Of a stretch of DNA of 64,000 nucleotides, positions 34,955 to 43,514 are shown one piece after another (the stretch's first letter is position 1; each line of letters begins with the position of its first letter). The DNA is from 21-14-0-10-47-8 sp966211795 (GTDB taxonomy: Bacteria > Bdellovibrionota > Bdellovibrionia > Bdellovibrionales > Bdellovibrionaceae). Under the pieces are notes generated by a model, which was not told the DNA's origin, ran no database searches, and saw only the letters and a list, made by a program, of their open reading frames with translations. The stretch is taken from contig CBIHNW010000005.1 of NCBI GenBank assembly GCA_966211795.1, positions 62,001 through 126,000 of the forward strand, given 5' to 3'. The translations under genes were made by a program, and so were the position numbers.

Positions 34955-35226
34955 GGTCCCTGAAGCTGACAATCGAACTTTTCCTGAGTTTCAGCATCCT
35001 GTCATCTTGGCCAGTCGACCGGCGTTCAAGAAAGGATCCGCTCTCATCTTTCCAGCAACACCCAAAACAGCTGTGGCAACGAAAAACCCATTCGACGGAA
35101 TCCGATAACCGAACGCCAACAATCAACTGGTTGACACAAATTTGAGGCCGATCCAGAGCCTTTGCGATCTTGGACCGCCAGCGCTAGGGCGAGAAGTAAA
35201 ATAAGGCGATTTGATCCGGCGAAAAT

Positions 35227-36495
35227 TTATTTTTTTGATTCTGAGATGGGGACCTTTTTTAGAAAGACGGCTCCCATGGCGAATAAAAATAAAACGCTCA
35301 GGATTGAATGGCGCGGATCTTTTGAGACCAGGCTGACCACCGCGATCAGTGATGGACCTAAGACCGCCGAAAATTTTCCGAGCATGTTGTAAAAGCCGAA
35401 GAACTCGCCGGACTGTTCTGACGGGATCATGCGACCAAAGACGGCGCGACTGATGCTTTGAATGGGCCCCATGACGAAAGAAATGGCAACCGATAATGCA
35501 TAGAATTCCCATTCAGCGGACATCTGGTACGCCCAAAGCGTGACCAAGACGTAAACGCCGATGCACAGGTATAAAGATTTCTTCGCACCCCACCGATCGA
35601 CAAAATGGCTGAAGACCAAGGTTGCGGGAAAACTGACGAATTGAACGATCAGAATGGCCAAAATCAGACTGTCGGATTTAAAGCCCAAAGCCATGCCGTA
35701 ATCGACGGCCATTTTAATGATCGTGTTCACGCCATCGATGTAGAAAAAGTATGCCAGCAGAAAAATTCCCAAGTACTGATGCTTTCGAAGCTGATGAAAA
35801 GTTCCGAGCAGCTGCCGAAAACTTTCGCGTGCCAACTGACCCGCCGGCATTTTTGGCGGAATCGGATCACCGGGACGATGTTCCGGCACAAATAAAAAAA
35901 TCGGGATGGCAAACAAGGCCCACCAAATGCCCACCGAGAGAAACGCCAGCTTGGTGGCCTGCACCTTGTCGGCCAAGCCAAACAGCTCAGGCTTCATGAT
36001 GGTCAAGATGTTCACCAAAAATAAAAGTCCACCGCCCAGATACCCCAAAGCGTATCCCAGGGCCGAAGTGAATTCCATCTCTTCCGAATCCGAAACCGAT
36101 ACCAGCAACGAGTCATAAAAAGTGATTCCGCCAAAAAATCCAAGATTTCCCAGCAGAAATAAGAGCGTCGCAGATTTCCAATCACCTTGCTCGACGGTCG
36201 GAAGCAAACAGGTCGACAAGACTCCCAGAAAAGTAAACAAAAAGAGAAATGCTTTTTTCTTCGATCCCCGGTCGGCAAAAGCCCCGAGCACAGGCGAAAG
36301 CGCCGCCAAAATTCCGCTAGCGATCGAATGAGTGATCCCCAGTTGCGCGGTGCTGGTCGAAGCTTCAACCCCGGCACTCCAATAGTTTTTATAAAAAATG
36401 GGATACAGTGCGGTCATCACCGTCGTGGCAAACGCCGAGTTACCCCAGTCATACATAGCCCAAGAAAGTTTCTGCTTATTGATTTTTTTCAACAT
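35227..36495 (-). CDS. MFS transporter, UMF1 type
   Basis: A 422-residue protein with about 12 membrane helices. The N-terminus has SWAMYDWGNSAFATTVMTAL, the hallmark of the UMF1/Atg22-like group, followed by the MFS loop GAFADRGSKKKA. A second-half motif lies in FVDRWGAKKS. Members are poorly characterised; in yeast, Atg22 exports vacuolar amino acids. Single gene, transcribed towards the lipoprotein trio. Confidence 0.9.
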   Translation of the reverse strand: MLKKINKQKLSWAMYDWGNSAFATTVMTALYPIFYKNYWSAGVEASTSTAQLGITHSIASGILAALSPVLGAFADRGSKKKAFLFLFTFLGVLSTCLLPTVEQGDWKSATLLFLLGNLGFFGGITFYDSLLVSVSDSEEMEFTSALGYALGYLGGGLLFLVNILTIMKPELFGLADKVQATKLAFLSVGIWWALFAIPIFLFVPEHRPGDPIPPKMPAGQLARESFRQLLGTFHQLRKHQYLGIFLLAYFFYIDGVNTIIKMAVDYGMALGFKSDSLILAILIVQFVSFPATLVFSHFVDRWGAKKSLYLCIGVYVLVTLWAYQMSAEWEFYALSVAISFVMGPIQSISRAVFGRMIPSEQSGEFFGFYNMLGKFSAVLGPSLIAVVSLVSKDPRHSILSVLFLFAMGAVFLKKVPISESKK

Positions 36496-36510
36496 GCTAC
36501 CAGCCTAGGG

Positions 36511-36534
36511 GTGCCTCTCCCTTTTTGGTAGCAA
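36511..36534 (-). repeat. REP-like intergenic element, copy 3 (diverged)
   Basis: On the minus strand this reads TTGCTACC, AAAAA, GGGAG, AGGCAC, matching copies 1 and 2 at about 20 of 24 positions. It lies between the outer-membrane barrel gene and the MFS gene. GCTACCA (36496-36502) and TGGTAGC (36526-36532) add a local hairpin. Confidence 0.4.
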
Positions 36535-36544
36535 GCCCGCGTTA

Positions 36545-37822
36545 TCACCAATAATAAGTGAAGCCCAAGCCGTAGCGATCGTACTTGGTGTAAAGACCGA
36601 CCAATGTTTCTTCGGGGCCTTCGAGCCATTGTCCATCCAAGTTGACCGAGAACGAATCGGTGAAGCGTCGGGACAAGGAGACTTTCGATACCGAAGATTT
36701 TCCGACGGTGTCATAGATGACTCCACCTAAGAGCTGCGTGTCTTCGCCCCACGGAATGCGAAGTCCTAAACTCCAGGCATTCTCGAAAAGACTTCGCAGA
36801 AAACTGATTTGATCCTGGGCCTGCCTTTTTTGCTCTTCGTGTTGAAGCATCAGGGTGATAATGCCTTTTCGCGTCTCAATATTTTTTTCCACTCCGAGCA
36901 CGCTGGTTGATTCTTCACCCGGCAGACGCTCGTCTGTTCCGACGGGTTTGATCCAATTGGCGCCGCCTTTGAACGACCAGGTTCCGATCGGCAACACGAA
37001 TGTTCCGGCCACGACTTGGTGACGATAATAAAAAGGAATCAATGTCACGGGCGATTCAAAAACAAAATTCGTCGACGAGGCATTGAAAAATAAATGGGGA
37101 TCCTGCGAAAGGCCTTGGTAATAAACAAGCTGGGCTTCCAACGCTTCAGACTTTCGCTGCAACCGAAAGGCAAAATTATTTTGCAGGGCCTGATTGATCT
37201 CGACGGGATCGGCAACCTTATAATCGAGATCCGCCGGAATTCGTGCCTCGTTGATAAATTCAGATTCAATCGGCAATCTCTTCTCGCGTGGCCACCATGG
37301 ACTTTGCTCGCCGGGCAATCGAGGCTCGTTTTGGCGTGGAATGTAGAAGGCTTCCCACTGCCACTCGTTCCACTCTTGCGAAAGAGAAAGTCCGGCCGAG
37401 CCCAGCGACTGCGGATTGGTGGGATCTTTCCAATCTTTCGATAGGATGACGTCGGCCGGGTTGAGAATGTCGGGTCCTTCGGGAACCAAACTCTGGATGC
37501 CAAGCTTCACCGTGACCGGTGTCGAACGATTTTCGATCAAAAAGTTTTTCGGATTGAAGCGCGCGCCTTCTTCCGAATCTTTGCTGGCTTGGTCGGTGAT
37601 CAGCTCAAGATCCGAACGAAAACGCCACTGCCTTTTGGATTTCCAATCTGTTTTCAGATTCAAATCCAGGCCGCCCACTTGGTTGGCAAATTTTTGCGAT
37701 TCCACCAACCCATATTTTTGATAGAAAATTTGCGCCGAGCCGCTGCTGGTCCATTCGGCCGATGCCGTTGCAGATATGCCAAGAAGAACAAGCAGAATGG
37801 ATAATGAGTGCGGGCCTGTCAC
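36545..37822 (-). CDS. Outer-membrane beta-barrel protein, partner of the MMPL transporter
   Basis: The start is uncertain: GTG 37822 places a signal peptide (LSILLVLLGISATASA) at the N-terminus of a 425-residue protein, while the frame is open to 37906. The mature protein has many alternating strands and aromatic girdles and ends in YDRYGLGFTYYW, the C-terminal aromatic expected of barrels. It follows the MMPL-LolA gene by about 107 bases and fits the barrel often found next to such transporters, resembling DUF1302-type proteins (from memory). Probable role: export or receipt of a lipid-like substrate at the outer membrane. Confidence 0.7.
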   Translation of the reverse strand: MTGPHSLSILLVLLGISATASAEWTSSGSAQIFYQKYGLVESQKFANQVGGLDLNLKTDWKSKRQWRFRSDLELITDQASKDSEEGARFNPKNFLIENRSTPVTVKLGIQSLVPEGPDILNPADVILSKDWKDPTNPQSLGSAGLSLSQEWNEWQWEAFYIPRQNEPRLPGEQSPWWPREKRLPIESEFINEARIPADLDYKVADPVEINQALQNNFAFRLQRKSEALEAQLVYYQGLSQDPHLFFNASSTNFVFESPVTLIPFYYRHQVVAGTFVLPIGTWSFKGGANWIKPVGTDERLPGEESTSVLGVEKNIETRKGIITLMLQHEEQKRQAQDQISFLRSLFENAWSLGLRIPWGEDTQLLGGVIYDTVGKSSVSKVSLSRRFTDSFSVNLDGQWLEGPEETLVGLYTKYDRYGLGFTYYW

Positions 37823-37928
37823 CTTTTCAGAATCCCAAGTGGGGGCCGAATTGACAAGATTCAAGTGAGATCGCGGGACCGGAAATCCGAAGAGGTCCAG
37901 TCTCAAGTCGCGGGTTAGACCCGAGGGC

Positions 37929-40900
37929 TCAATCTTTCAAAGCGGACTGGGAAAAATCGGCAGCCGATAAACCTGAATTGATTTTCAGCTGGGACAGACG
38001 AACCTGGGTGCCACGACCGTTCAAATGATTTTTCACATCGATCTGTTGGGCCCGCCAAACACCGCCGAACTTGGCGTAATTCTTAAACTCGACGGTCTTT
38101 TTCAATCGAGAACCGGCAAAGTATTCAGTTTTCTTCGGCAAGAAATCTTTTTTCGAGATCTGACTGACGACGCGGGTGTAGGCCGAGGTGCCTTTCGCCG
38201 GCGTGAGCTCGATGGACCAATCCTGCGCTTCGTCTTTCAAGACCTGAATTTTCGAGGACTGAATCGCCTGCGAATTGAGATCCTCGGGGCTGATCTCGGA
38301 GCCTAGCAGACCACCTTTGGTTTGGCCGGTGACGACCCGACGAACCTGACCGCTGCTGGGAAGATAAATCCACTGCACTTCTTTGCCGTCTTTAACTTGG
38401 CCCAGAAATCCCATTCCTTTGATATCGGCCGGAGATTGAATTTTTGCGATCACGGAAAAACCATTCTTGCGAAAGGTCTTGAGATCAATGACTCGCGATT
38501 TGGTCTCGCCGTTTTTTTCGATGATCTTCATATCGACTTTGGCTTGATCATCCTTGGCATCCAGCTGAGATCTCGATTTTTCCAAAATGGCCTTGGCATC
38601 AACGGCCATCACGGGTTGAGAAAACAACAAACCACCTGCCAGAAAGGCCAAGGCAAAACCTGCGGCTTTTGATGGCGAAATAAAATCGTCGGCGCTCGAT
38701 TGGACGGCCGGCAGAACATGCAGCGAACCAGGTCCTTGATCTTTGGAAGGCGCTGAGTTCAGCAAACGCGGAAATAGCTTTAACAGGGCCGGCAAGAAAA
38801 ACAAATCTGCCACGAATCCCGCCACGATTGAAATCATCATAAAAACTCCGAAGATTTGATTCATCGAAAAACTTGAAAAAACAAAGATCGAAAATCCAAC
38901 CAGCATCACCAGGGACTCGAAAAAACAAGGATTGGCTTCCATCATCAGCGCGCGCTTCAATGGAAATTTTCCTGTTCGCATCAAGGATCTCAAGCGACTG
39001 AGAAGGTAAACTGTATTATTGAACGCAAACCCCAAAGCGATCGAGAAAATTAAGGCGACGCCGGGTTTGATCGGGACCTTGGTCAAAGCCAAAGCGCCAA
39101 TTAAAATCGCGGGCGGAATGAAATTCGGCAAACAGGCCACAATCGCCCATCGCGGCGAACGGAACATGAAGACTAAAAACAAACCAATCAGCAATAAGGA
39201 ATGCCAAAAGCCAAAAACCAATTCACGCGCGACCTCTTGATTCAAACTGTGCGAGGTCACGGCCATGCCACCTTCGGACTGCGCGACTTCGGGGAAAACG
39301 ACTTTGGTGCTTTGTTGAATCCAATTTCGCGTTTTCGCGATCGTTTGGCTCGGAAGGTCTTTCAAGCGAATCATCAACCGCAGTCGCTTCGCATCGTCCG
39401 TCATGATTTGGCTCAATGGATTTTTCTCGGCCATCGAAAACAGAAAGAACGTTTCCGCCACCTGACTTTTCTTTTGTGGAATGCCACCTTGAAAAAAATC
39501 CGTTAACGTCACGACACTGCCGACCGTGGGATCTTGCCGAAGATGTTGAGCCAAAGCCGAAAGCCGGCGAAGTGAAACCGGATCTTTCCAGAATCCTTCT
39601 TGCTTCGCGGACAGTACCAGCTCATAACTGATGACGCCGCCATAAACCTGATCCATCCATTCCGTCGAGGCCCGGACCGTGTCACCCTTCGGCAGATCAT
39701 CAAACAAGCGTCCCGAGAAATTGAGCTTGAACAAAAGACCTGCTCCGATCAGCGAAACCGCAAGCGTCGAAAAGACAATCACTTTTGGATATCGCAGTGG
39801 AAGAACGGCCCATGCTGCCGGTCGATCAAACCAACGGCGCATTTTCGGTTGAACGAATGGAAGGCTGATCAGCAATAACAACTGCCCGTAAATTGCGACA
39901 AAGGCAATGACCAGCGCCACCACCCAGCCATACTGGCGAATGATCGGGATGTGCGAAGGCGCCAAGGCAATAAAGCCCAAGGCCGTGGTCCATGAACCTA
40001 AAAAATTCGCCAGCATCAATTCGCGAATCGTTTGCAATGAAGCTTGCCAGCGATCCCGAAAAGAAGTTGATTGCGCCACTGGCTTCTGTGACCACAGATG
40101 CAAAGTGTGAATCAAAAGGCTCATCACCGACACGCTGGTCACGATCGGCAGCGTGACCAAGACGGCATTCATCGGTACCCGCAAAAACGCGAGCAGTCCC
40201 AAAGAAAAAAGATTGGTGGCTAGCAAACTGATGCAGGCGCAGGCAATCGCCGTCCAATGCGAAAACAAGAAATAAAAGATCGCGCAAAATACCAAGATGG
40301 CAATCGCTAAAAATTTTCCAAGCTCCGATCGAATCAGGTCCGACAAATGGGTTTGAATCACCGGTACGCCGGCCGTTAGAACTTGCGCTTTCGGAAACTT
40401 TTTCTGGATCAATGATTCCATTCGCTGACGGAACTGAAGCATTTCGGATGACTGGGTTGCTTTCGCTTCGAGAACAATCAAGGTCGAGCGAAAATCTGGC
40501 GTGATCAGAAGTGGATAAAGCAGCGGATTACTCTGGACTGCCTGTTTCCATTTGCCAATTGGCACACGATCGAAAACATTGCCAACAAACAAATCTTTTT
40601 TCGTCTGCGACGCACCTTCGATCAGCGTTAGCGATAAAGCTTGCGCCACATCTTCATGTTCCTGAAGAGTTTTCGATAGTTCGCGCAGTCTCTGGACCGA
40701 AGATTTTTCGAGCCAAGTCTGACCATCGTTCAGGGTGACAACGAAAAGAAAAGGTGACTTTTCGTTCAGCTGAAAAGTTTGACGAATTTCCCGGTCTTTT
40801 TTCAAGAGCGGATGCTCTTTAGGATAGAACTGACGAACTGAATATTCTGTGCTCAGATTTCGCAAACTCCACCCGCTCCAGACGACGGTCAGCAAAACTG

Positions 40901-41015
40901 CGGCGATCAGAACATAGACAGTTTGTCGCGAACTGAAAATAGCCTTAATCCGTTCACGACTTTGGCCGATAAGACCTAAGTCAGTTTTCTTGTCTGATGG
41001 GAGTTGGTGACGCAT
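37929..41015 (-). CDS. MMPL/RND transporter fused to a LolA-like domain
   Basis: A 1028-residue protein. Residues 1-770 are an MMPL-type RND transporter: helix near 33-52, a large periplasmic loop, a helix bundle, a second loop and a final bundle ending near 755. At about residues 778-802, AAGFALAFLAGGLLFSQPVM and AVDA look like a former signal peptide, now an extra membrane segment. Residues 805-1028 match outer-membrane lipoprotein-sorting (LolA-like) proteins, with GMGFLGQVKDGKEVQWIYLP and SEISPEDL. In other genomes the two parts are often separate neighbouring genes. The start codon shares CATG with the divergent gene at 41014. Confidence 0.88.
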   Translation of the reverse strand: MRHQLPSDKKTDLGLIGQSRERIKAIFSSRQTVYVLIAAVLLTVVWSGWSLRNLSTEYSVRQFYPKEHPLLKKDREIRQTFQLNEKSPFLFVVTLNDGQTWLEKSSVQRLRELSKTLQEHEDVAQALSLTLIEGASQTKKDLFVGNVFDRVPIGKWKQAVQSNPLLYPLLITPDFRSTLIVLEAKATQSSEMLQFRQRMESLIQKKFPKAQVLTAGVPVIQTHLSDLIRSELGKFLAIAILVFCAIFYFLFSHWTAIACACISLLATNLFSLGLLAFLRVPMNAVLVTLPIVTSVSVMSLLIHTLHLWSQKPVAQSTSFRDRWQASLQTIRELMLANFLGSWTTALGFIALAPSHIPIIRQYGWVVALVIAFVAIYGQLLLLISLPFVQPKMRRWFDRPAAWAVLPLRYPKVIVFSTLAVSLIGAGLLFKLNFSGRLFDDLPKGDTVRASTEWMDQVYGGVISYELVLSAKQEGFWKDPVSLRRLSALAQHLRQDPTVGSVVTLTDFFQGGIPQKKSQVAETFFLFSMAEKNPLSQIMTDDAKRLRLMIRLKDLPSQTIAKTRNWIQQSTKVVFPEVAQSEGGMAVTSHSLNQEVARELVFGFWHSLLLIGLFLVFMFRSPRWAIVACLPNFIPPAILIGALALTKVPIKPGVALIFSIALGFAFNNTVYLLSRLRSLMRTGKFPLKRALMMEANPCFFESLVMLVGFSIFVFSSFSMNQIFGVFMMISIVAGFVADLFFLPALLKLFPRLLNSAPSKDQGPGSLHVLPAVQSSADDFISPSKAAGFALAFLAGGLLFSQPVMAVDAKAILEKSRSQLDAKDDQAKVDMKIIEKNGETKSRVIDLKTFRKNGFSVIAKIQSPADIKGMGFLGQVKDGKEVQWIYLPSSGQVRRVVTGQTKGGLLGSEISPEDLNSQAIQSSKIQVLKDEAQDWSIELTPAKGTSAYTRVVSQISKKDFLPKKTEYFAGSRLKKTVEFKNYAKFGGVWRAQQIDVKNHLNGRGTQVRLSQLKINSGLSAADFSQSALKD

Positions 41016-42414
41016 GAAATTTCAATCGGTTTTCTTTTCGCTTTTCTTGATCATTTTCGGTCTGCAAACGCATGCCGGGACGATTGAAGTTGCGCAGTGG
41101 CTCCCCTGGTCCTCTCTGGCTCAGGAAGCCAGTTTGTGGCCCTTGAACTTTCAAACGCAGGCACAAAATTTCACCCTGCAATGGCAAGAGTGGAAACCCC
41201 AGGCCTTGCAGACGGATTTTAACGTTAGCGGCCAAATCCACACGCTGCAAATCAACAAAGACGGCGTGCAGGCGGTGGCGACTGGACTTTCGGCTGTGTT
41301 CAAAGTGGGACAATTGAGCCTGGATCAAACGGTGATCAAAGAAATTGGCGGCAACCACATCGAAATTCGCATCAAGGCTTCGTGTCAGCCTTTCGAAATT
41401 CGGGTTCCTTCATTTGATGCTTCCATCCGTGCTCCTTTTCAAAAAGATGGTGTTGTGGTTGTTCCGGTGTTGGCAGATCTAAATCTTTCGGTGCATGAAG
41501 GCTGGAACGTCAGCAACTTGGTCTGCGAAGGCCCGCTGGGAATTGAAGATCGTTTGACGGCGATCATTCAGGATTCGTTGAAAAATCCGGACGCTTTGGC
41601 AAGTCTTTTGAAAAATTACCTCGCACCGGAGCTGCAGAAAAAATGGCAGCAATCCTGGACACAAATCACGAATGAAAAATATCAAGATCTGAAAATCACT
41701 TCGATGAGTGATCCCCTGGACGACGGCCTTTTCTTGAAAGGCGAAATCAGCGCTGGATCCGGTGACTGGAAAATCCCTTTGCCGACACAACTGCGGGTTC
41801 GCAGCCAAGCGGCGACACCGCAACTGGTACTTTCCAGCGAAGGCTTCGCCGCGATAGCTCGCGAAACCATCGGACAGTACTCGATTCAAAAATATGACCT
41901 GCAGCAAATCGATGCGTTTTCAAAACTGATGCACAGTCGATTCAGCCAGTTCTTTGTGTGGTCGGATCTTTTGCATTTCGCGCGCAACACGCCGTTTTAT
42001 CTTTCGACTTTGCCGGATCAAAAAATCGACATTCAATCTCTGGGCGCTGGTCGTTGGCAGGTGCAGCTGCAAACCCGCGGCATCATCGAAGTCACGCGAA
42101 ACGGAAAGATGCGAAACTATATCAACTGGGGTGTCGGCTTGTCTTCGGTCTCGACCAGCACGGTGAAGGACAGCCGCTTGATTTTGCAATCCGGTGATCC
42201 GGCGACAAACCTGAGCTGGAGCTTCGATCCCCAATACGTCAGCGACTTTCACCCCGGTGGCATCTCCGAAAAAGTATTAAAGAAAGCCACCGAGTCCTTG
42301 TTCAAAGGGCAAACCGCAGAAATTCAGTTGCCGACTTTGCAAACCAAAGACCGTCTGTGGAAACTGAACGGTTGGACCGAAGATCAAGGGCTGATTTGGA
42401 TGGAGTGGAAATAA
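41014..42414 (+). CDS. Secreted protein of unknown function, divergent from the MMPL-LolA gene
   Basis: A 466-residue protein with signal peptide (to about residue 21, THA). The mature protein is beta-rich with a central helical segment (LKNYLAPELQKKWQQSWTQ). Its even hydrophobic alternation recalls tubular lipid-binding (BPI-like) proteins, but this is only an impression. Two cysteines (ASCQPFE and LVCEG). It shares its start with the opposing transporter gene, suggesting a joint role in lipid or hydrophobic substrate movement. Confidence 0.7.
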   Translation: MKFQSVFFSLFLIIFGLQTHAGTIEVAQWLPWSSLAQEASLWPLNFQTQAQNFTLQWQEWKPQALQTDFNVSGQIHTLQINKDGVQAVATGLSAVFKVGQLSLDQTVIKEIGGNHIEIRIKASCQPFEIRVPSFDASIRAPFQKDGVVVVPVLADLNLSVHEGWNVSNLVCEGPLGIEDRLTAIIQDSLKNPDALASLLKNYLAPELQKKWQQSWTQITNEKYQDLKITSMSDPLDDGLFLKGEISAGSGDWKIPLPTQLRVRSQAATPQLVLSSEGFAAIARETIGQYSIQKYDLQQIDAFSKLMHSRFSQFFVWSDLLHFARNTPFYLSTLPDQKIDIQSLGAGRWQVQLQTRGIIEVTRNGKMRNYINWGVGLSSVSTSTVKDSRLILQSGDPATNLSWSFDPQYVSDFHPGGISEKVLKKATESLFKGQTAEIQLPTLQTKDRLWKLNGWTEDQGLIWMEWK

Positions 42415-42417
42415 ATA

Positions 42418-42915
42418 TTAAATCCGGATTTCGGGCTTCGGCCCGATGACGGTGGCGCCGGGTGGAACATCTTTGGTGACCACCGAATTTGCGCCGACCT
42501 TACAGCCTTCGCCCAAAGTGATCGGTCCCAGGATCTTGGCTCCCGTGCCGATCAAAACTTTGTTTTTCACCGTTGGGTGACGTTTCACCGGATCGAATTT
42601 GACTCCGCCCAAAGTGACGCCGTGAAAGATGATGCAATCATCGCCAATCTCGGCCGTCTCGCCGATGACGACACCCATGCCGTGATCAATCACCAACCGC
42701 TTGCCGATTTTAGCACCAGGATGAATTTCGATCCCCGTGATCATTCTTGAATATTCGGCAAACATGCGAGAGATGAAAAATAATTTCAGGCCATAAAAGG
42801 CATGGGCGATGCGATGAAAGAGCAGCGCTTTCGGTCCCGGATACAACAGGGCAATTTCCAAAATGGATTTCGCCGCCGGATCGTAGCTTTTATAGGCCCG
42901 CAGAAAGTCGATCAT
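42418..42915 (-). CDS. cysE: Serine O-acetyltransferase
   Basis: A 165-residue enzyme making O-acetylserine from serine and acetyl-CoA, the first step of cysteine synthesis. ATG 42915 overlaps the previous stop by one base. The left-handed beta-helix is plain: GIEIHPGAKIG, LVIDHGMGVVIGETAEIGDD (catalytic His and Asp), FHGVTLGG, and the C-terminal GANSVVTKDVPPGATVIG. It lacks the long N-terminal domain of E. coli CysE, as in EpsC-type short forms. The end VIGPKPEIRI is shorter than the feedback tail of long forms. Last gene of the long operon. Confidence 0.92.
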   Translation of the reverse strand: MIDFLRAYKSYDPAAKSILEIALLYPGPKALLFHRIAHAFYGLKLFFISRMFAEYSRMITGIEIHPGAKIGKRLVIDHGMGVVIGETAEIGDDCIIFHGVTLGGVKFDPVKRHPTVKNKVLIGTGAKILGPITLGEGCKVGANSVVTKDVPPGATVIGPKPEIRI

Positions 42916-43514
42916 CAGTCCGCCGCCTGAACCGAATCGCAAAAAAGATGGGGCTGACGACTGTCTTTAAAAGTGACTTGGGTGATTTGATTTCCCGAGG
43001 AAAAGAAAAAAGTTCCACCCAAAACCGTGTCGTGACGATTTCGATTGGTGTTCACTTCGATTCCCTTTTTCATGCCTTCACCAAAAATGTATTTCTGAAT
43101 ATCCATATATTTGTTGCAGCCTGCTCCCCACACTTCACCGTCCAGCTTTCGCTTTCGGGCGCGGGAAATAAAATAGGCTCGCATTTGATCATGATGATCC
43201 GATTCTTCCAAATCAAAAAATACCCGGAAAGTACCCGATTGCTCTTTAACAAACTGGGCCAAGTCGATTTCGCCGCCACCACGTGGAAATTTAAGTTCGA
43301 TTTCGGGCTCAACTAAAATGCCTTCGGTCTTTTCCACCAGGCGCACCTTGATCGTTGCGAATCCCAAGGTTTCCTTGCCACCAACCGGCGCGAATTGATT
43401 CCAAATTTGCACGGGTACTTTGACGTCGGCACCGGGATCGGCCATCTCATAGACTTTGGCGCCGGCCAGGCATGGCAGGAGCAAATAAAGAAAAAGACAG
43501 ACCCTAAAGTCCAT
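42915..43514 (-). CDS. Secreted protein of unknown function
   Basis: A 199-residue protein with signal peptide (about 1-19, CLAGA). Its mature part is beta-rich with VPVQIWNQFAPVGGKETLGF early and a basic cysteine-containing segment (RARKRKLDGEVWGAGCNKYM) later; a second Cys lies at HLFCDS near the end. No family recognised. It lies between the TPR gene (11-base overlap at its start) and cysE (1-base overlap at its stop), so it is co-transcribed. Confidence 0.7.
   Translation of the reverse strand: MDFRVCLFLYLLLPCLAGAKVYEMADPGADVKVPVQIWNQFAPVGGKETLGFATIKVRLVEKTEGILVEPEIELKFPRGGGEIDLAQFVKEQSGTFRVFFDLEESDHHDQMRAYFISRARKRKLDGEVWGAGCNKYMDIQKYIFGEGMKKGIEVNTNRNRHDTVLGGTFFFSSGNQITQVTFKDSRQPHLFCDSVQAAD

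Noticed and set aside
34927..35145. 72-residue plus-strand frame
   Set aside because: It begins inside the long hairpin, has no ribosome site and its product has no recognisable pattern.
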